Shown here piece by piece: positions 51,216 to 59,982 of a DNA stretch of 64,000 bases (position 1 is its first letter; each line of letters begins with the position of its first letter). A program made the translations under genes and the position numbers. A model generated the notes under the pieces. That model was not told where the DNA came from. It was given only the letters and a program-made list of their open reading frames with translations, and did not search any database. Origin of the DNA: Leclercia adecarboxylata (GTDB taxonomy: Bacteria; Pseudomonadota; Gammaproteobacteria; Enterobacterales; Enterobacteriaceae); the NCBI GenBank assembly GCA_002360945.1, contig DERO01000006.1:62001-126000 (forward strand), given 5' to 3'.

Positions 51216-53783
51216 TCAGAACTGATAGCTGAGACCGGCTTGTACGCTGGCATCGTTATCCACATCGCCCGTGCCAAAATACACACCGGTATTAACAGAG
51301 AAGTTATTCCCGATGGTGGTGTTAATACCCGCGCCGAAGATACCCATCGAGGTATTGTGACCGCTGGTGTTGTGATAATCCGCCGCTTTAATGTCGGTGT
51401 TATCGCTAAACTCGGTCTGGTAACGGGCATCAACCCACGGATAAAGCTCAACATTCTTGTTGAGATCCGCCAGTTTGGTGGTGACGCGCATCCCCAGGCT
51501 GGTGTTCCATTGTGAAACCTGGTTATCGCTGAAGGTCAGCTCTTTATCAGAGAAACCTTTCTCTTCCGCTTTATCCCATCCTAAGGTGGCATACGGCTGG
51601 AGGACGGTTTCGCCCGGCAGCATGACGTTGACACCGGTGCGCAGCTGGGTGGTATACAGATTACCGTCCGCTGAGCCGCTCAATGCTTCGGTCATGCCGC
51701 TGGTGTCCTCTTTGCTGTTCTTCGCAGACATCGAGTAACGCATATCACCGTAGCTGAAGCTGCCGTCAACGAACATGCCCCACAGGTTGTCGTGCAGCGC
51801 CTGCTGCCAGCCCGCATACACGCTGTAGTAGTTGCCATACACAGTATCATTGAAGCTGTTAGCACCGCCGCTGTTGCTCTGGTCGCGGCTGCGGGTCCAG
51901 CCCAGCGCCACGCCACCGGTCAGGCTGTCGCCGTTTGCCAGGTGAGTGGTCCAGTCCACACCGCCCTGCACGCCCTGGGTGATGTCCTGATAATCAACGT
52001 CATCGCTGTAATCCCCGTGGTGATACAGGAAGTCGCCCCACAGTTGTGCCCCGTCGGCCGTATGGCCATACAGGTTTTGCAGGTGAACCTGATCCAGCCG
52101 GTTCGCCAGATCGTCTGTGATCATACGGCCGGCCTGCTTAGCGGCATCGAGACCGGCAATCGCACCCTGAACATCACTGGCGAGTTCACCGCGAGAGCTG
52201 TCGAGCAGCACGTTGTACGCGTTAGGTGTGGCAGTCAACCCGGCGCTTTTGCTCAGCTGCGCCGCCTGGGCAATGGTCAGGGAATCGTTGTAATTGTACG
52301 CACCGCTGCGGCTTTCGACCTGCTGCGAACCGTTACTGAACTGTGCTTCTACGGCATCGTTCGGGTTACCGGCGGTAGAGAAGGTCGCAATCTGGACGTT
52401 TTTCTGATTCAGGGTAGACGGTGAAATCTGGGTCACCATCAGGCTGTTATTTGTCCCGGTGACGTTGCCAAAATCAACGGTACTGTCGGAGGTCATCGCA
52501 ACCTGGACATTGCTGCCGGTGGTATCCGCCACTAACCGGGAGCCATTCTGGATAGTCCAGCCGGTATTGTCGTTTAACTTATCGATATCGATATTGTTAT
52601 CCGACGTCGTGTTAACCGTCTCAAATCCGCTGATTTTACCGGTGATGGTGCTGTTGGCATCCATCGACAGCTCATCTGTGCCGGTCCCTGCATCCACATT
52701 GCCAGTGACAGAGGAGTTATTGGTCAGCACGACCGTATCGTTCCCTGCCCCGGTGGTAATATCGCCGTTCACCGTCGAGTTATTCAACTGCACCGTGGTG
52801 CTGCTTTCATCGGCGGTAATAATATTGCCGTTCAGGGTGCTGCTATCGAGGGAAATTTGCGCCGTGGATGTGGAGGAGCCATCCCCGACAACGGCAATGG
52901 AGCCATTTACCGTCGCGCCATTGGTCAGCGCAACGGTGGAAGCCTGCTGACCATAGATACCCATCGCCACAGTTTGCCCCTGAAGCGCCGAGGTAATGCT
53001 GGATGCATCCGCGTTGCCGGCATAGGCGCCTTCAAAATACCCCTGCAGCGTCGCGTTAGTTTCATTTGCCGTCACGGTACTGTTATCAACGCTAATGGTG
53101 TTATTGCTGTTAGTGAAGGCATAAATAGCGCCGTTAACCGTGCTGTTCCCGGCAACATTAATGGTGTTATCCCCGCCGGTCACGGTATAAATAGCGCCGC
53201 CAAGGGTACTGCCATTTTCAATATTGACGGTGTTGGTGCCTTCATTGGCGCCGGAGTCAACAAAAATAGCCGCGCCACCCATATAGGTTTTGGCATGCGA
53301 TGCGGCGCCGTAGATCACATTGTCATTCTCGCCGGTCAGCGTGGAATTATTGACATTAATGTTAAAGCTGCCGTTGTCGCCCGGGGCGTTATTCCCACCC
53401 TCAATCATATCGGTGGTCGCCCCGTTCTGCAGGGTAATATTTTTGGTACCACCGTAATTAGCCTGAATAAACGTCCCGCTCATGTCGGTACCGTCAACGG
53501 TCAGCGACTGGGTGTCTTCCTGCTTGTTATCCCACAGGTAGATGGCGTCATTGCCATTGCCGGTGCTGTTGGTATTAGCGTCATTGGTATACGCAGTGCC
53601 GTTATCGTTCACAGCCCAGGTCTCGGTGCCATTAGGACCATGATAATTTGTACTCTTGAAACCACAGGTAGTCGTTGGCGCATCGGTTGGCGAGCAGTCA
53701 GCTGCTAAGGCATAGCCGGAAAAAGCAGTCAGAGAAAACAGGATGCATTGTGATAACAAGGTACGGCGAGTTTTATAGCGCAT
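51216..53783 (-). CDS. Type V (monomeric) autotransporter
   Basis: The 855-residue protein has a signal peptide (LLSQCILFSLTAFSGYALAA, cleavage about residue 28), a passenger (about 29-560) built of beta-helix-like repeats rich in Asn, Thr and Ser (NNSTLTGENDNV, GNSTVNGAIYAF, DSSTLNGNI, NNSTVNGDI, NNSSVTGNV), a linker, and a C-terminal 12-strand barrel (about 590-855) ending in Phe (AGLSYQF). It is exported through the outer membrane by its own barrel. The two N-terminal cysteines (ADCSPTD, TTCGF) could form a disulfide. No protease motif is evident; an adhesin role is inferred. Upstream 53784-54110 holds only AT-rich promoter DNA. Confidence 0.9.
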   Translation of the reverse strand: MRYKTRRTLLSQCILFSLTAFSGYALAADCSPTDAPTTTCGFKSTNYHGPNGTETWAVNDNGTAYTNDANTNSTGNGNDAIYLWDNKQEDTQSLTVDGTDMSGTFIQANYGGTKNITLQNGATTDMIEGGNNAPGDNGSFNINVNNSTLTGENDNVIYGAASHAKTYMGGAAIFVDSGANEGTNTVNIENGSTLGGAIYTVTGGDNTINVAGNSTVNGAIYAFTNSNNTISVDNSTVTANETNATLQGYFEGAYAGNADASSITSALQGQTVAMGIYGQQASTVALTNGATVNGSIAVVGDGSSTSTAQISLDSSTLNGNIITADESSTTVQLNNSTVNGDITTGAGNDTVVLTNNSSVTGNVDAGTGTDELSMDANSTITGKISGFETVNTTSDNNIDIDKLNDNTGWTIQNGSRLVADTTGSNVQVAMTSDSTVDFGNVTGTNNSLMVTQISPSTLNQKNVQIATFSTAGNPNDAVEAQFSNGSQQVESRSGAYNYNDSLTIAQAAQLSKSAGLTATPNAYNVLLDSSRGELASDVQGAIAGLDAAKQAGRMITDDLANRLDQVHLQNLYGHTADGAQLWGDFLYHHGDYSDDVDYQDITQGVQGGVDWTTHLANGDSLTGGVALGWTRSRDQSNSGGANSFNDTVYGNYYSVYAGWQQALHDNLWGMFVDGSFSYGDMRYSMSAKNSKEDTSGMTEALSGSADGNLYTTQLRTGVNVMLPGETVLQPYATLGWDKAEEKGFSDKELTFSDNQVSQWNTSLGMRVTTKLADLNKNVELYPWVDARYQTEFSDNTDIKAADYHNTSGHNTSMGIFGAGINTTIGNNFSVNTGVYFGTGDVDNDASVQAGLSYQF

Positions 53784-54110
53784 TTTTATATCCCTAAGAT
53801 GATTCTGATAAACAATCGATCGAAGAGATTCTTACGCAATAAAAAACAATTAAGAATAGTCTTGCTGCCTGCTATTTGTAATATTAATTTCACGCACGCC
53901 ATTTAAATACAAAGATAAATACTCGCGTGATGAGTCTATTTTTTAGATTAATAGATTCATGAAATGAATGATTTTGAGCGCTTCTTCACCGCTGAACGCG
54001 GGCATGAAGCCTGCATTTTATATATACCCCTTTGTGATTATAGAAATGCAGCCGATAAGAACGTCAGATCGATAAAAATAATGTTTAGGATACTAACATT
54101 TTGTTTCATC
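53784..54110. other. AT-rich intergenic region upstream of the autotransporter
   Basis: About 330 bases with no supported gene. It must carry the autotransporter promoter. An open + strand frame from 53964 is only the antisense shadow of the lipoprotein gene extended into this region. No operator or RNA was recognised. Confidence 0.55.
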
Positions 54111-54136
54111 GGCGGGAGAAAAGTACAACTCCCGCC
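54111..54136 (-). terminator. Hairpin downstream of the lipoprotein gene
   Basis: GGCGGGAG (54111-54118) and CTCCCGCC (54129-54136) form a perfect 8-bp stem with a 10-base loop, 6 bases after the stop codon. No T-run follows, so termination is only probable. Confidence 0.5.
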
Positions 54137-54142
54137 CGAAGG

Positions 54143-54478
54143 TTATATTTTCAGTTCTGGAACAAGCGCTTTTTTATCGGACATACAGGTCTGCCACGCC
54201 TTGCCCGGCTCGCCGTTGTCCAGTACCGAGGAGGTGCGATACTCCACCGTGCGGGTGCGCTGGTCAGACGCCACGTACTCGATGGTCGTCCAGCGGGTGT
54301 TAGCATCCTTCCCTTCAGCGGTGAGTTCGATGGTCTGGTTTTTCACAATCTCGGCGCACTCGCTGGCCGCGGCCTCAACTTTGCGAAACTTCTTCTCTTC
54401 CGGGGATGTGCCCTCGTTGGACATACATCCGGTAAACAGCAAACAGGCGAGAGATATCAGGCTGATTTTTTGCAGCAT
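54143..54478 (-). CDS. Hypothetical lipoprotein
   Basis: The 111-residue product has a lipoprotein signal (MLQKISLISLACLLFTGC, lipobox LFTGC with Cys18). The mature part contains a conserved-looking pair CAEIVKN and WQTCMSDKK whose two cysteines could form a disulfide, and a central region TRWTTIEYVASDQRTRTVEY. No family is recognised. ATG 54478 is chosen because AAGGA precedes it and the signal begins there; the frame is open to 54505. It stands between the autotransporter and the second hip module on the same strand, about 60 bases after hipA2. Confidence 0.75.
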   Translation of the reverse strand: MLQKISLISLACLLFTGCMSNEGTSPEEKKFRKVEAAASECAEIVKNQTIELTAEGKDANTRWTTIEYVASDQRTRTVEYRTSSVLDNGEPGKAWQTCMSDKKALVPELKI

Positions 54479-54545
54479 CACGCAGTCCTTTTGGTAAACA
54501 AGCATTAGCTGAAGCGTAGCCTATGCGGCTGCGCTCTTCCTGGCT

Positions 54546-55811
54546 TTAACGGAGCTGGCTGATATTTGCATCAATTTGCTTTTGCATGGCATGTCGCGTC
54601 GCCGGGGTGATTTTTCCCGGAAGCAGTGTTTCGGCATACACAGAAAACCCACTGGCGACATCGGCAATGCGCGCAATGAGCTGGTTAACCTGCGCTTCAC
54701 TGAGGTCCGCCTCATGAGTGCCCAACCACAGCAGATGCTGTTTCTTAATGTTCAGCGCCTCGCCCATGACATCCATCTGATGATAGCCACCCGGACCTTC
54801 GTTCCAGGTAACATCAAACGCAGGGGCCAGCGACCATGCCCCTTCCGCAGACATCAGATAAGCGAAATTTTTTGGGTGATCGTCGCGGTTATTAAAAATG
54901 ACGTTAAAGACAATCCGGGCAAACGCGCGCGCTTTCTCACGCACATCGTTGGTACAGAACTGCGTGGCGCGTAAAAACGTGGCGTAATCCAGTGCGCCCG
55001 GCGCACGGTAATCCGCCCCGGTAAATGCCGCCAGACTTTGCATCGGCACACGCATCCCGGCTTGCCGATCAAAGCGTTTGCTGGCAAAGGCCGCATAACC
55101 ACCCGGCAGATCAAAATATTCTGTTTGCGGTGTCTCAATGCCGCAGTCACGCAGGCACTGGGCATAAACCATCTCAATGGCACATACTTCGGCAGGTTCA
55201 TCTCTGGCAGGAAATTTGATCAGCCAGGGTTCATAGCCCGTGGCAGGGACCGTCGTGAATCTTCCGGTGACAGTGTCACGATACAGCAAGGCTTTGGGTC
55301 TGGCCCCCTGCGGGGAACCGCCCATCTGCAGCAGCCGGTGCAAAAATGCCCCGCCTTCGCCTTCCAGCACCTCCCTTACCTCTTCTGCAAGCTGAAGGAG
55401 CGGGATATCGTTTTGTGGTGCTGCGAGATCGGCCTGAACTGGCACAAAAGACATCGCTCCCATCGCATTACTGCCAATGTACGTCAGCCTTTCCAGAGGA
55501 CCAATGCGGGCCGCACTCAGACCACGCTGCCTGAACAAGCGATCCATCAGCAGCATACCCCAGCCGTCAGGCAGGGAGTCATATACCGGCCCGGGCAGAC
55601 CTAGCTGGTGGGCAGGAAAATTTTGTCGCAGCTTGTCACCCTTCAACGGAAGGCTAAATGCGGATAACTCAAAACCTTTTTCCTGTGCCTGCTGGCTGTA
55701 TTCGAAGAAAATCAGTGGACGCCCGGTGAGTGCGGTGGTGGTGGCCAGCGTCCCCCACAGCCAGCGTTTACCCCAGCCTTCGTAATAAACCTCTACACGA
55801 TCAGGCATCAT
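54546..55811 (-). CDS. HipA-family toxin kinase (second hip module)
   Basis: The 421-residue product belongs to the HipA family but is distant from the first HipA: LPGPVYDSLPDGWGMLLMDR, GAMSFVP, the loop MGGSPQGARPKALL, EPWLIKFPA, FASKRFDR, the catalytic loop NRDDHPKNFAYL and the metal Asp in LAPAFDVTWN. The core kinase residues are all present, so an active Ser/Thr kinase is expected; its target may differ from GltX. ATG 55811 and 55808 are both possible, the second better spaced from AAGGAG. It overlaps the end of the antitoxin gene by 8-11 bases. Confidence 0.88.
   Translation of the reverse strand: MMPDRVEVYYEGWGKRWLWGTLATTTALTGRPLIFFEYSQQAQEKGFELSAFSLPLKGDKLRQNFPAHQLGLPGPVYDSLPDGWGMLLMDRLFRQRGLSAARIGPLERLTYIGSNAMGAMSFVPVQADLAAPQNDIPLLQLAEEVREVLEGEGGAFLHRLLQMGGSPQGARPKALLYRDTVTGRFTTVPATGYEPWLIKFPARDEPAEVCAIEMVYAQCLRDCGIETPQTEYFDLPGGYAAFASKRFDRQAGMRVPMQSLAAFTGADYRAPGALDYATFLRATQFCTNDVREKARAFARIVFNVIFNNRDDHPKNFAYLMSAEGAWSLAPAFDVTWNEGPGGYHQMDVMGEALNIKKQHLLWLGTHEADLSEAQVNQLIARIADVASGFSVYAETLLPGKITPATRHAMQKQIDANISQLR
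55267..55279. other. matS site (MatP-binding, Ter macrodomain)
   Basis: GTGACAGTGTCAC fits the MatP consensus GTGACRNYGTCAC at all 13 positions. It lies inside the second hipA gene, 12.6 kb right of dif. MatP bound to such sites organises the terminus macrodomain. Two 12-of-13 matches are at 313-325 and 19165-19177. Confidence 0.85.
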
Positions 55812-56115
55812 GACTCCTTTTCCTTATACGCTGGCGGGAGGCGCTGGCTTCGAAGCGGCGAAGATCGTCCAGGCTCTCCAGTTGCGGCAGAAACAAATTT
55901 TCCAGTTCACGGGTCAGGCCAAGCACCATCGCCACGCGAACCACAACTTCAAAGCCGACGTTGCGCCCTGCCTCCAGATTTGAAACCGTATTCACCCCAA
56001 CGCCAGCCCGTTGCGCCAGTTCGGCCTGAGTAAACTGGCGTCGGATACGCTCCTGACGTAACCGCTCGCACAGCGACTTAACGATCTCATCAGGTTTTTT
56101 GAAATTTAAATCCAT
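55801..56115 (-). CDS. HipB-like Xre-family antitoxin (second hip module)
   Basis: The 104-residue protein has a helix-turn-helix of the Xre type (about 17-72: LRQERIRRQFTQAELAQRAG, VGVNTVSNLEAGRNV) and a charged C-terminal tail (RRFEASASRQRIRKRSHDA) that may contact the toxin. It should repress its own operon and neutralise the adjacent HipA. A likely operator, TTAACG-N11-CGTTAA, lies at 56127-56149 just upstream. The module is transcribed towards dif from the right, as hipBA is from the left. Confidence 0.87.
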   Translation of the reverse strand: MDLNFKKPDEIVKSLCERLRQERIRRQFTQAELAQRAGVGVNTVSNLEAGRNVGFEVVVRVAMVLGLTRELENLFLPQLESLDDLRRFEASASRQRIRKRSHDA

Positions 56116-56126
56116 TATTTTGTACC

Positions 56127-56149
56127 TTAACGGCCAGTTTTGACGTTAA
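56127..56149. promoter_or_regulatory. Putative operator of the second hip module
   Basis: TTAACG (56127-56132) and CGTTAA (56144-56149) are exact inverted half-sites with 11 bases between, starting 12 bases upstream of the antitoxin ATG. Placement fits autoregulation. It differs from the TATCC-type operators of hipBA. Confidence 0.5.
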
Positions 56150-56253
56150 CACACAATATTATAGATTTATTATCATGCTTTCGCCACGCGACATAAACCA
56201 CAAAATAAGACAATTAAAGCGGAAAAATCAGTTTAAGCCACATAATACTGGAG

Positions 56254-57018
56254 TTAAGCACCTCGCGCTTTCAAAACCGAAACCCCCTGTTGGCTCACTG
56301 CGTCCACCCAGCGGCTGTCGGTATCCGCTTCAACCACGACGGTGTTAATCAGCGAAAGCTCGCCGATAAGGAACGACGATGCGGTGTTGATTTTTTCCGG
56401 TGACGCCAGTACCACCGTTTCTGCAGCTCTGCCGGAAAATGCACGTTTGATGCACGCTTCTTCATAATCACCGGTGGTTAAGCCGGCCTCGGGGTGGATA
56501 CCGGTCACCCCCATGAAAAACAGATCGGCATGAATATGCGCAATGCCTTCGATGGCGGCGGCGCCGACCGTGACCACCGAGTGGCGGAACAGGCGTCCGC
56601 CAATCAGGATCACCTCTACCCGCGGATAATCCACCAGCGCCAGGGCAATACCCGGGCTGTGGGTCACCGCCGTGAAAGGCAGATCCTCAGGCAGGCAGCG
56701 CACCAGTTCGGTAGTGGTGGTCCCGCCGTCGATAATCACCACCTGGCCGGGGGAGATCAGCTCGACGCCCTTCTGCGCCACCCGCTTTTTCGCCTCAATG
56801 CCCAGGCTGCTGCGTTCGGCAAAGCTGGAGACCGCCTTTGATGCCGGCAACGCGCCGCCGTGCACCCGCTGTAAACGCCCCTCCGCCGCCAGCTCGCGCA
56901 GATCCCGGCGGATAGTATCTTCCGACACCTCAAACTCCAGGCTAAGGGCTTTAGATAGCACTTGCCCTTCGGCACTCAGTTTTTCGAGAATCAGCTGTTT
57001 GCGTTGACGAGTGAGCAT
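56254..57018 (-). CDS. DeoR/GlpR-family transcriptional repressor
   Basis: The 254-residue protein has the DeoR N-terminal helix-turn-helix (MLTRQRKQLILEKLSAEGQV, SKALSLEFEVSEDTIRRDLRELAAEG in sequence) and the sugar-phosphate-sensing C-terminal domain (VVIIDGGTTTTELVRCLP, LIGGRLFRHSVVTVG, DLFFMGVTGI, KRAFSGRAAETVVLAS). It resembles the YciT-like group. The effector would be a phosphorylated sugar. ATG 57018 has CAGGAA upstream; the frame is open to 57039. It is divergent from the NudK-like gene, 86 bases away, and may control it. Confidence 0.88.
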   Translation of the reverse strand: MLTRQRKQLILEKLSAEGQVLSKALSLEFEVSEDTIRRDLRELAAEGRLQRVHGGALPASKAVSSFAERSSLGIEAKKRVAQKGVELISPGQVVIIDGGTTTTELVRCLPEDLPFTAVTHSPGIALALVDYPRVEVILIGGRLFRHSVVTVGAAAIEGIAHIHADLFFMGVTGIHPEAGLTTGDYEEACIKRAFSGRAAETVVLASPEKINTASSFLIGELSLINTVVVEADTDSRWVDAVSQQGVSVLKARGA

Positions 57019-57104
57019 GGTCGGTTCCTGAAGTTGCATGTTTGATCTTGATATTGCACGAATGTGCGGTTTATGATGCCCACTCTACGTAAACAGGAGG
57101 CACC

Positions 57105-57689
57105 GTGCAATCTAATCGTGCAGAAGTACGCATCCTCGACAGCAAAACGTTGTCAGATGACTGGTACACACTCAAAAAATACACCTTCGATGTGCGCCGC
57201 CGTAACGGAGAGTGGCAACGCCAGAACCGCGAAGCCTATGACCGGGGCAATGGGGCAACCATCCTGCTCTACAACCGCGAAAAAGGGACCGTGATCCTTA
57301 CCCGCCAGTTCCGCTTTCCGGTGTACATCAACGGTCACGACGGCTATCTGATTGAAACCGCCGCCGGACTGCTTGATAACATGGCACCGGAAAATCGCAT
57401 CAAGGCCGAGGCGGAAGAAGAGACCGGATATCAGATCGACCACGTTGAGAAAGTCTTTGAGGCTTTTATGAGCCCCGGCTCGGTCACCGAAAAACTCTAC
57501 TTTTACATCGCGGAGTATCTTCCTGGCGATCGCACCAGCGAGGGTGGCGGCATTGAGGCCGAAGGTGAAGATATCGAGGTACTGGAGTGGCCCATCGGGC
57601 AGGCGTTGCAGGCCATTGATGACGGCCTGATTGTCGACGGCAAAACCATCATGCTGCTGTATCACGTGGCCTTGAAGAGGATCCTTTAA
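57105..57689 (+). CDS. Nudix hydrolase, NudK-like (GDP-mannose pyrophosphatase family)
   Basis: The 194-residue protein parallels E. coli NudK: YTLKKYTFDV, REAYDRGNGATILLYNREKGTVIL, TRQFRFPVYINGHDGYLIET, the Nudix box GLLDNMAPENRIKAEAEEETGY, SPGSVTEKLYFYIAEY and DGKTIMLLYH. It hydrolyses GDP-mannose or a related nucleotide sugar. In the box the usual Arg before the first metal-binding Glu is Ala (AEAEEETGY), a small departure. The start is GTG 57105 with a perfect AGGAGG eight bases before it. It is followed after 87 bases by tam. Confidence 0.87.
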   Translation: MQSNRAEVRILDSKTLSDDWYTLKKYTFDVRRRNGEWQRQNREAYDRGNGATILLYNREKGTVILTRQFRFPVYINGHDGYLIETAAGLLDNMAPENRIKAEAEEETGYQIDHVEKVFEAFMSPGSVTEKLYFYIAEYLPGDRTSEGGGIEAEGEDIEVLEWPIGQALQAIDDGLIVDGKTIMLLYHVALKRIL

Positions 57690-57776
57690 AGAAAACGCAC
57701 CGACAGAAAGGGATTTCTGTCACCCCGCCAACCTCATCATCTACACTTCTGAAAAGAGCAAACCGGAGATGCCTGC

Positions 57777-58535
57777 ATGACCGACTGGAACCCCGCCCTG
57801 TATCTGCAATATGGTGCAGAACGCACCCGCCCCGCCCTGGAGCTTCTCTCCCGCATTGTGCTGGATGAGGTCACCGATGTGGTCGATCTGGGCTGCGGGC
57901 CAGGCAACAGCACGGCGCTGCTCCAGCAGCGATGGCCTTCGGCACGTATCACCGGGGTGGATACGTCGCCGGCGATGCTGGCAGAAGCCAGAGCGGCGTT
58001 GCCGGGCTGTCGGTTTGTTGAAGCCGATATTCGCCACTATCGCCCGGAGCAGGCGCTGAGCGTGATTTACGCCAACGCCTCATTGCAGTGGATTGAGAAC
58101 CACTACGAATTGCTGCCGCATCTGGTCTCGCTATTGAAGCTACACGGCGTGCTGGCGATCCAGATGCCGGATAATTTTCTGGAGCCCACTCACGTGCTGA
58201 TGCGCGAGGTGGCCTTTGAGCAGGATTATCCGGATCGCGGCCGCGCGGCCCTTCCCGGGGTTCATGCCTATTACGATATTCTGACCGAGGCGGGATGCGA
58301 GGTGGATATCTGGCGTACTACCTATTACCACCAGATGAGTTCCCACCAGGCCATTATCGACTGGGTAAGCGCCACCGGCCTGCGCCCCTGGCTACAGGAG
58401 CTGAATGAGCGCGAGCAACAACGCTATTTGCAGCGCTATCATCAGCTGCTGGAGGAACAGTATCCGCTGCAGGAGAACGGGCAGATACTGCTGGCCTTTC
58501 CGCGACTGTTTATCGTCGCCAGACGCGAACCATAA
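57777..58535 (+). CDS. tam: Trans-aconitate 2-methyltransferase
   Basis: The 252-residue protein has the exact E. coli Tam length and features: [20 protein letters not shown], the SAM-binding motif [37 protein letters not shown] and [10 protein letters not shown] near the end. It methylates trans-aconitate, which would otherwise inhibit aconitase, using S-adenosylmethionine. In E. coli tam and yneE are neighbours in the terminus region; here they are about 5 kb apart with other genes between. Its stop abuts the stop of the convergent CcdA-thioredoxin gene with no gap. Confidence 0.94.
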   Translation: MTDWNPALYLQYGAERTRPALELLSRIVLDEVTDVVDLGCGPGNSTALLQQRWPSARITGVDTSPAMLAEARAALPGCRFVEADIRHYRPEQALSVIYANASLQWIENHYELLPHLVSLLKLHGVLAIQMPDNFLEPTHVLMREVAFEQDYPDRGRAALPGVHAYYDILTEAGCEVDIWRTTYYHQMSSHQAIIDWVSATGLRPWLQELNEREQQRYLQRYHQLLEEQYPLQENGQILLAFPRLFIVARREP

Positions 58536-59726
58536 CTACGCCTTCGCCTCTTTCAGCAGCTGCTGGATCACCTGCTCCTGCTTATCGTTGTTCCCCTCCC
58601 CGAAAGAGGCGTAACGCAGCTGCCCTTTGGCATCGAAGAAGTAGTGCGCCGGCCAGTAACGATTGCCGAAGGCCGTCCAGATTTTGTAGTTGTTGTCAGC
58701 GACCACCCGGTACGGGAGCTGCCATTTATTGATGGCCTGCTGCACCGACGCCAGCGGTTTTTCCCACGGATACTCCGGCGTATGTACGCCGATCACCACC
58801 AGTCCCTGGGCCTGATATTTGTTAGCCCACTCGCGAACGTGCGGCAGGGCGTGCTGACAGTTGATGCAGTCCCAGGTCCAGAAGTCGATCAGCACCACTT
58901 TGCCTTTTAACGACGCCGGGGTAACCGGCTCGCCGTTCAGCCATCCGGTGCCACCCTCAAGCGACGGCATCGCGCTGGTGGTGACCGGTTGTGCGAGCGG
59001 CTGGAGGGTCGGCTGAGGCTGGCTTCCCGGCGCCAGCTGCAGCAGCGTCTTCTCCAGGCGGTCGGCCACGCCGTTTGCCCCCTGGAAGACGCTGTTCAGA
59101 CCAAATGCGGTAAAGGCCACCGACATCAGCATCGCCACGCCCGCCACTTTTCGCAGCCCGTCCATCAGCCCCGATTTGGCTTTCAGCCGCGCTATCAGCG
59201 CCTGCCCGCTAAAGCCGAGCAGCGCGAGCATCACCGCACAGCCGCTGCCGTACGCCGCCAGCAGACTACCGGTGGCGATCGGGTTATGCCCTGCAATACT
59301 CAGACTGAGAATGGCCCCCAACACCGGCCCGGCGCACGGCGACCACAGCAGTCCGACCGCCAGCCCGGCGAGCAGCGCCGAGGCCAGACCCCGGGTGCGG
59401 GTGCTGCGGGAGTTAATCGCGTTGCCAAGGCGTAATGCAGGCCCGGCCATGCGTTGCGCAAAGGTTGGGAAGATCAGCGCCAGCGCGGCCAGGCTCAACA
59501 ACGCCAGCGCGAGCCAGCGCCCGACAAGGGTGGCGCTGACGACCCAATCGCTGGCGACGGCGATCAGGCTGGCGACCAGGGTAAACATGATCACCATGCC
59601 GAACAGCATGGCGATGAGCTGGTGCTTCTGACCGCGGAAACCGGCAAACAGCAGCGGGATGACGGGAAGCGTACAGGGGCTGAGCAGGCTGACCATGCCA
59701 CCTAAAAATGCGATCACGAGAAACAT
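58536..59726 (-). CDS. CcdA-type membrane protein fused to a TlpA-like thioredoxin (DipZ-like)
   Basis: The 396-residue protein begins with a CcdA/DsbD-type membrane domain (about 1-245) with cysteines in LLSPCTLPVIPLL and LLWSPCAGPVLGAIL, then a linker and a periplasmic thioredoxin domain (about 270-396) with the active site WDCINC, GVHTPEYPWEK and VADNNYKIWTAFGNRYWPAHYF. Electrons from cytoplasmic thioredoxin would be carried across the membrane to this domain to reduce periplasmic or envelope disulfides, as in Mycobacterium DipZ. The frame is open to 59966, but ATG 59726 with GAGGTG upstream begins at the first helix; the earlier part is REP DNA. Confidence 0.88.
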   Translation of the reverse strand: MFLVIAFLGGMVSLLSPCTLPVIPLLFAGFRGQKHQLIAMLFGMVIMFTLVASLIAVASDWVVSATLVGRWLALALLSLAALALIFPTFAQRMAGPALRLGNAINSRSTRTRGLASALLAGLAVGLLWSPCAGPVLGAILSLSIAGHNPIATGSLLAAYGSGCAVMLALLGFSGQALIARLKAKSGLMDGLRKVAGVAMLMSVAFTAFGLNSVFQGANGVADRLEKTLLQLAPGSQPQPTLQPLAQPVTTSAMPSLEGGTGWLNGEPVTPASLKGKVVLIDFWTWDCINCQHALPHVREWANKYQAQGLVVIGVHTPEYPWEKPLASVQQAINKWQLPYRVVADNNYKIWTAFGNRYWPAHYFFDAKGQLRYASFGEGNNDKQEQVIQQLLKEAKA

Positions 59727-59887
59727 AAAACACCTCACTAAAGCGGTTGGCTGCGACGAGTGCAGTGAGGCTATTACAGCGTGGGGAAGTGTCTGGCATG
59801 TGTGGAAGATTGGGCTTTTTGTCAGGTGCTGTATTCGTTTAGCGTGGGGATACAGTCCGGTACAAATGGTGGGTTTCGGTGGTTTTG

Positions 59888-59925
59888 TAGGCCGGGTAAG
59901 GCGCAGCCGCCACCCGGCGGTAGGC
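59888..59925. repeat. REP element
   Basis: GCCGGGT (59891-59897) and ACCCGGC (59912-59918) flank AAGGCGCAGCCGCC, a near copy of the element at 4366-4398. It lies between the sensor kinase and the CcdA-thioredoxin gene. Confidence 0.85.
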
Positions 59926-59956
59926 ACCGGTGCGGCCTGTTCCCCCTCACCCCAAC

Positions 59957-59977
59957 CCTCTCCCAAAGGGAGAGGGA
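59957..59977. repeat. CCCTCTCCC/GGGAGAGGG palindromic repeat
   Basis: Two exact 9-base arms with an AAA loop, preceded by CCCTCACCCCAA. This is the common short palindrome found between genes in enterobacteria. It starts 6 bases past the sensor kinase stop and may end that transcript, though no T-run is present. Confidence 0.7.
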
Positions 59978-59982
59978 GAAAG

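Noticed and set aside
53964..54497. 177-codon + strand frame opposite the lipoprotein gene
   Set aside because: The - strand frame has a ribosome site, signal peptide and lipobox; the + frame has none and is its shadow.
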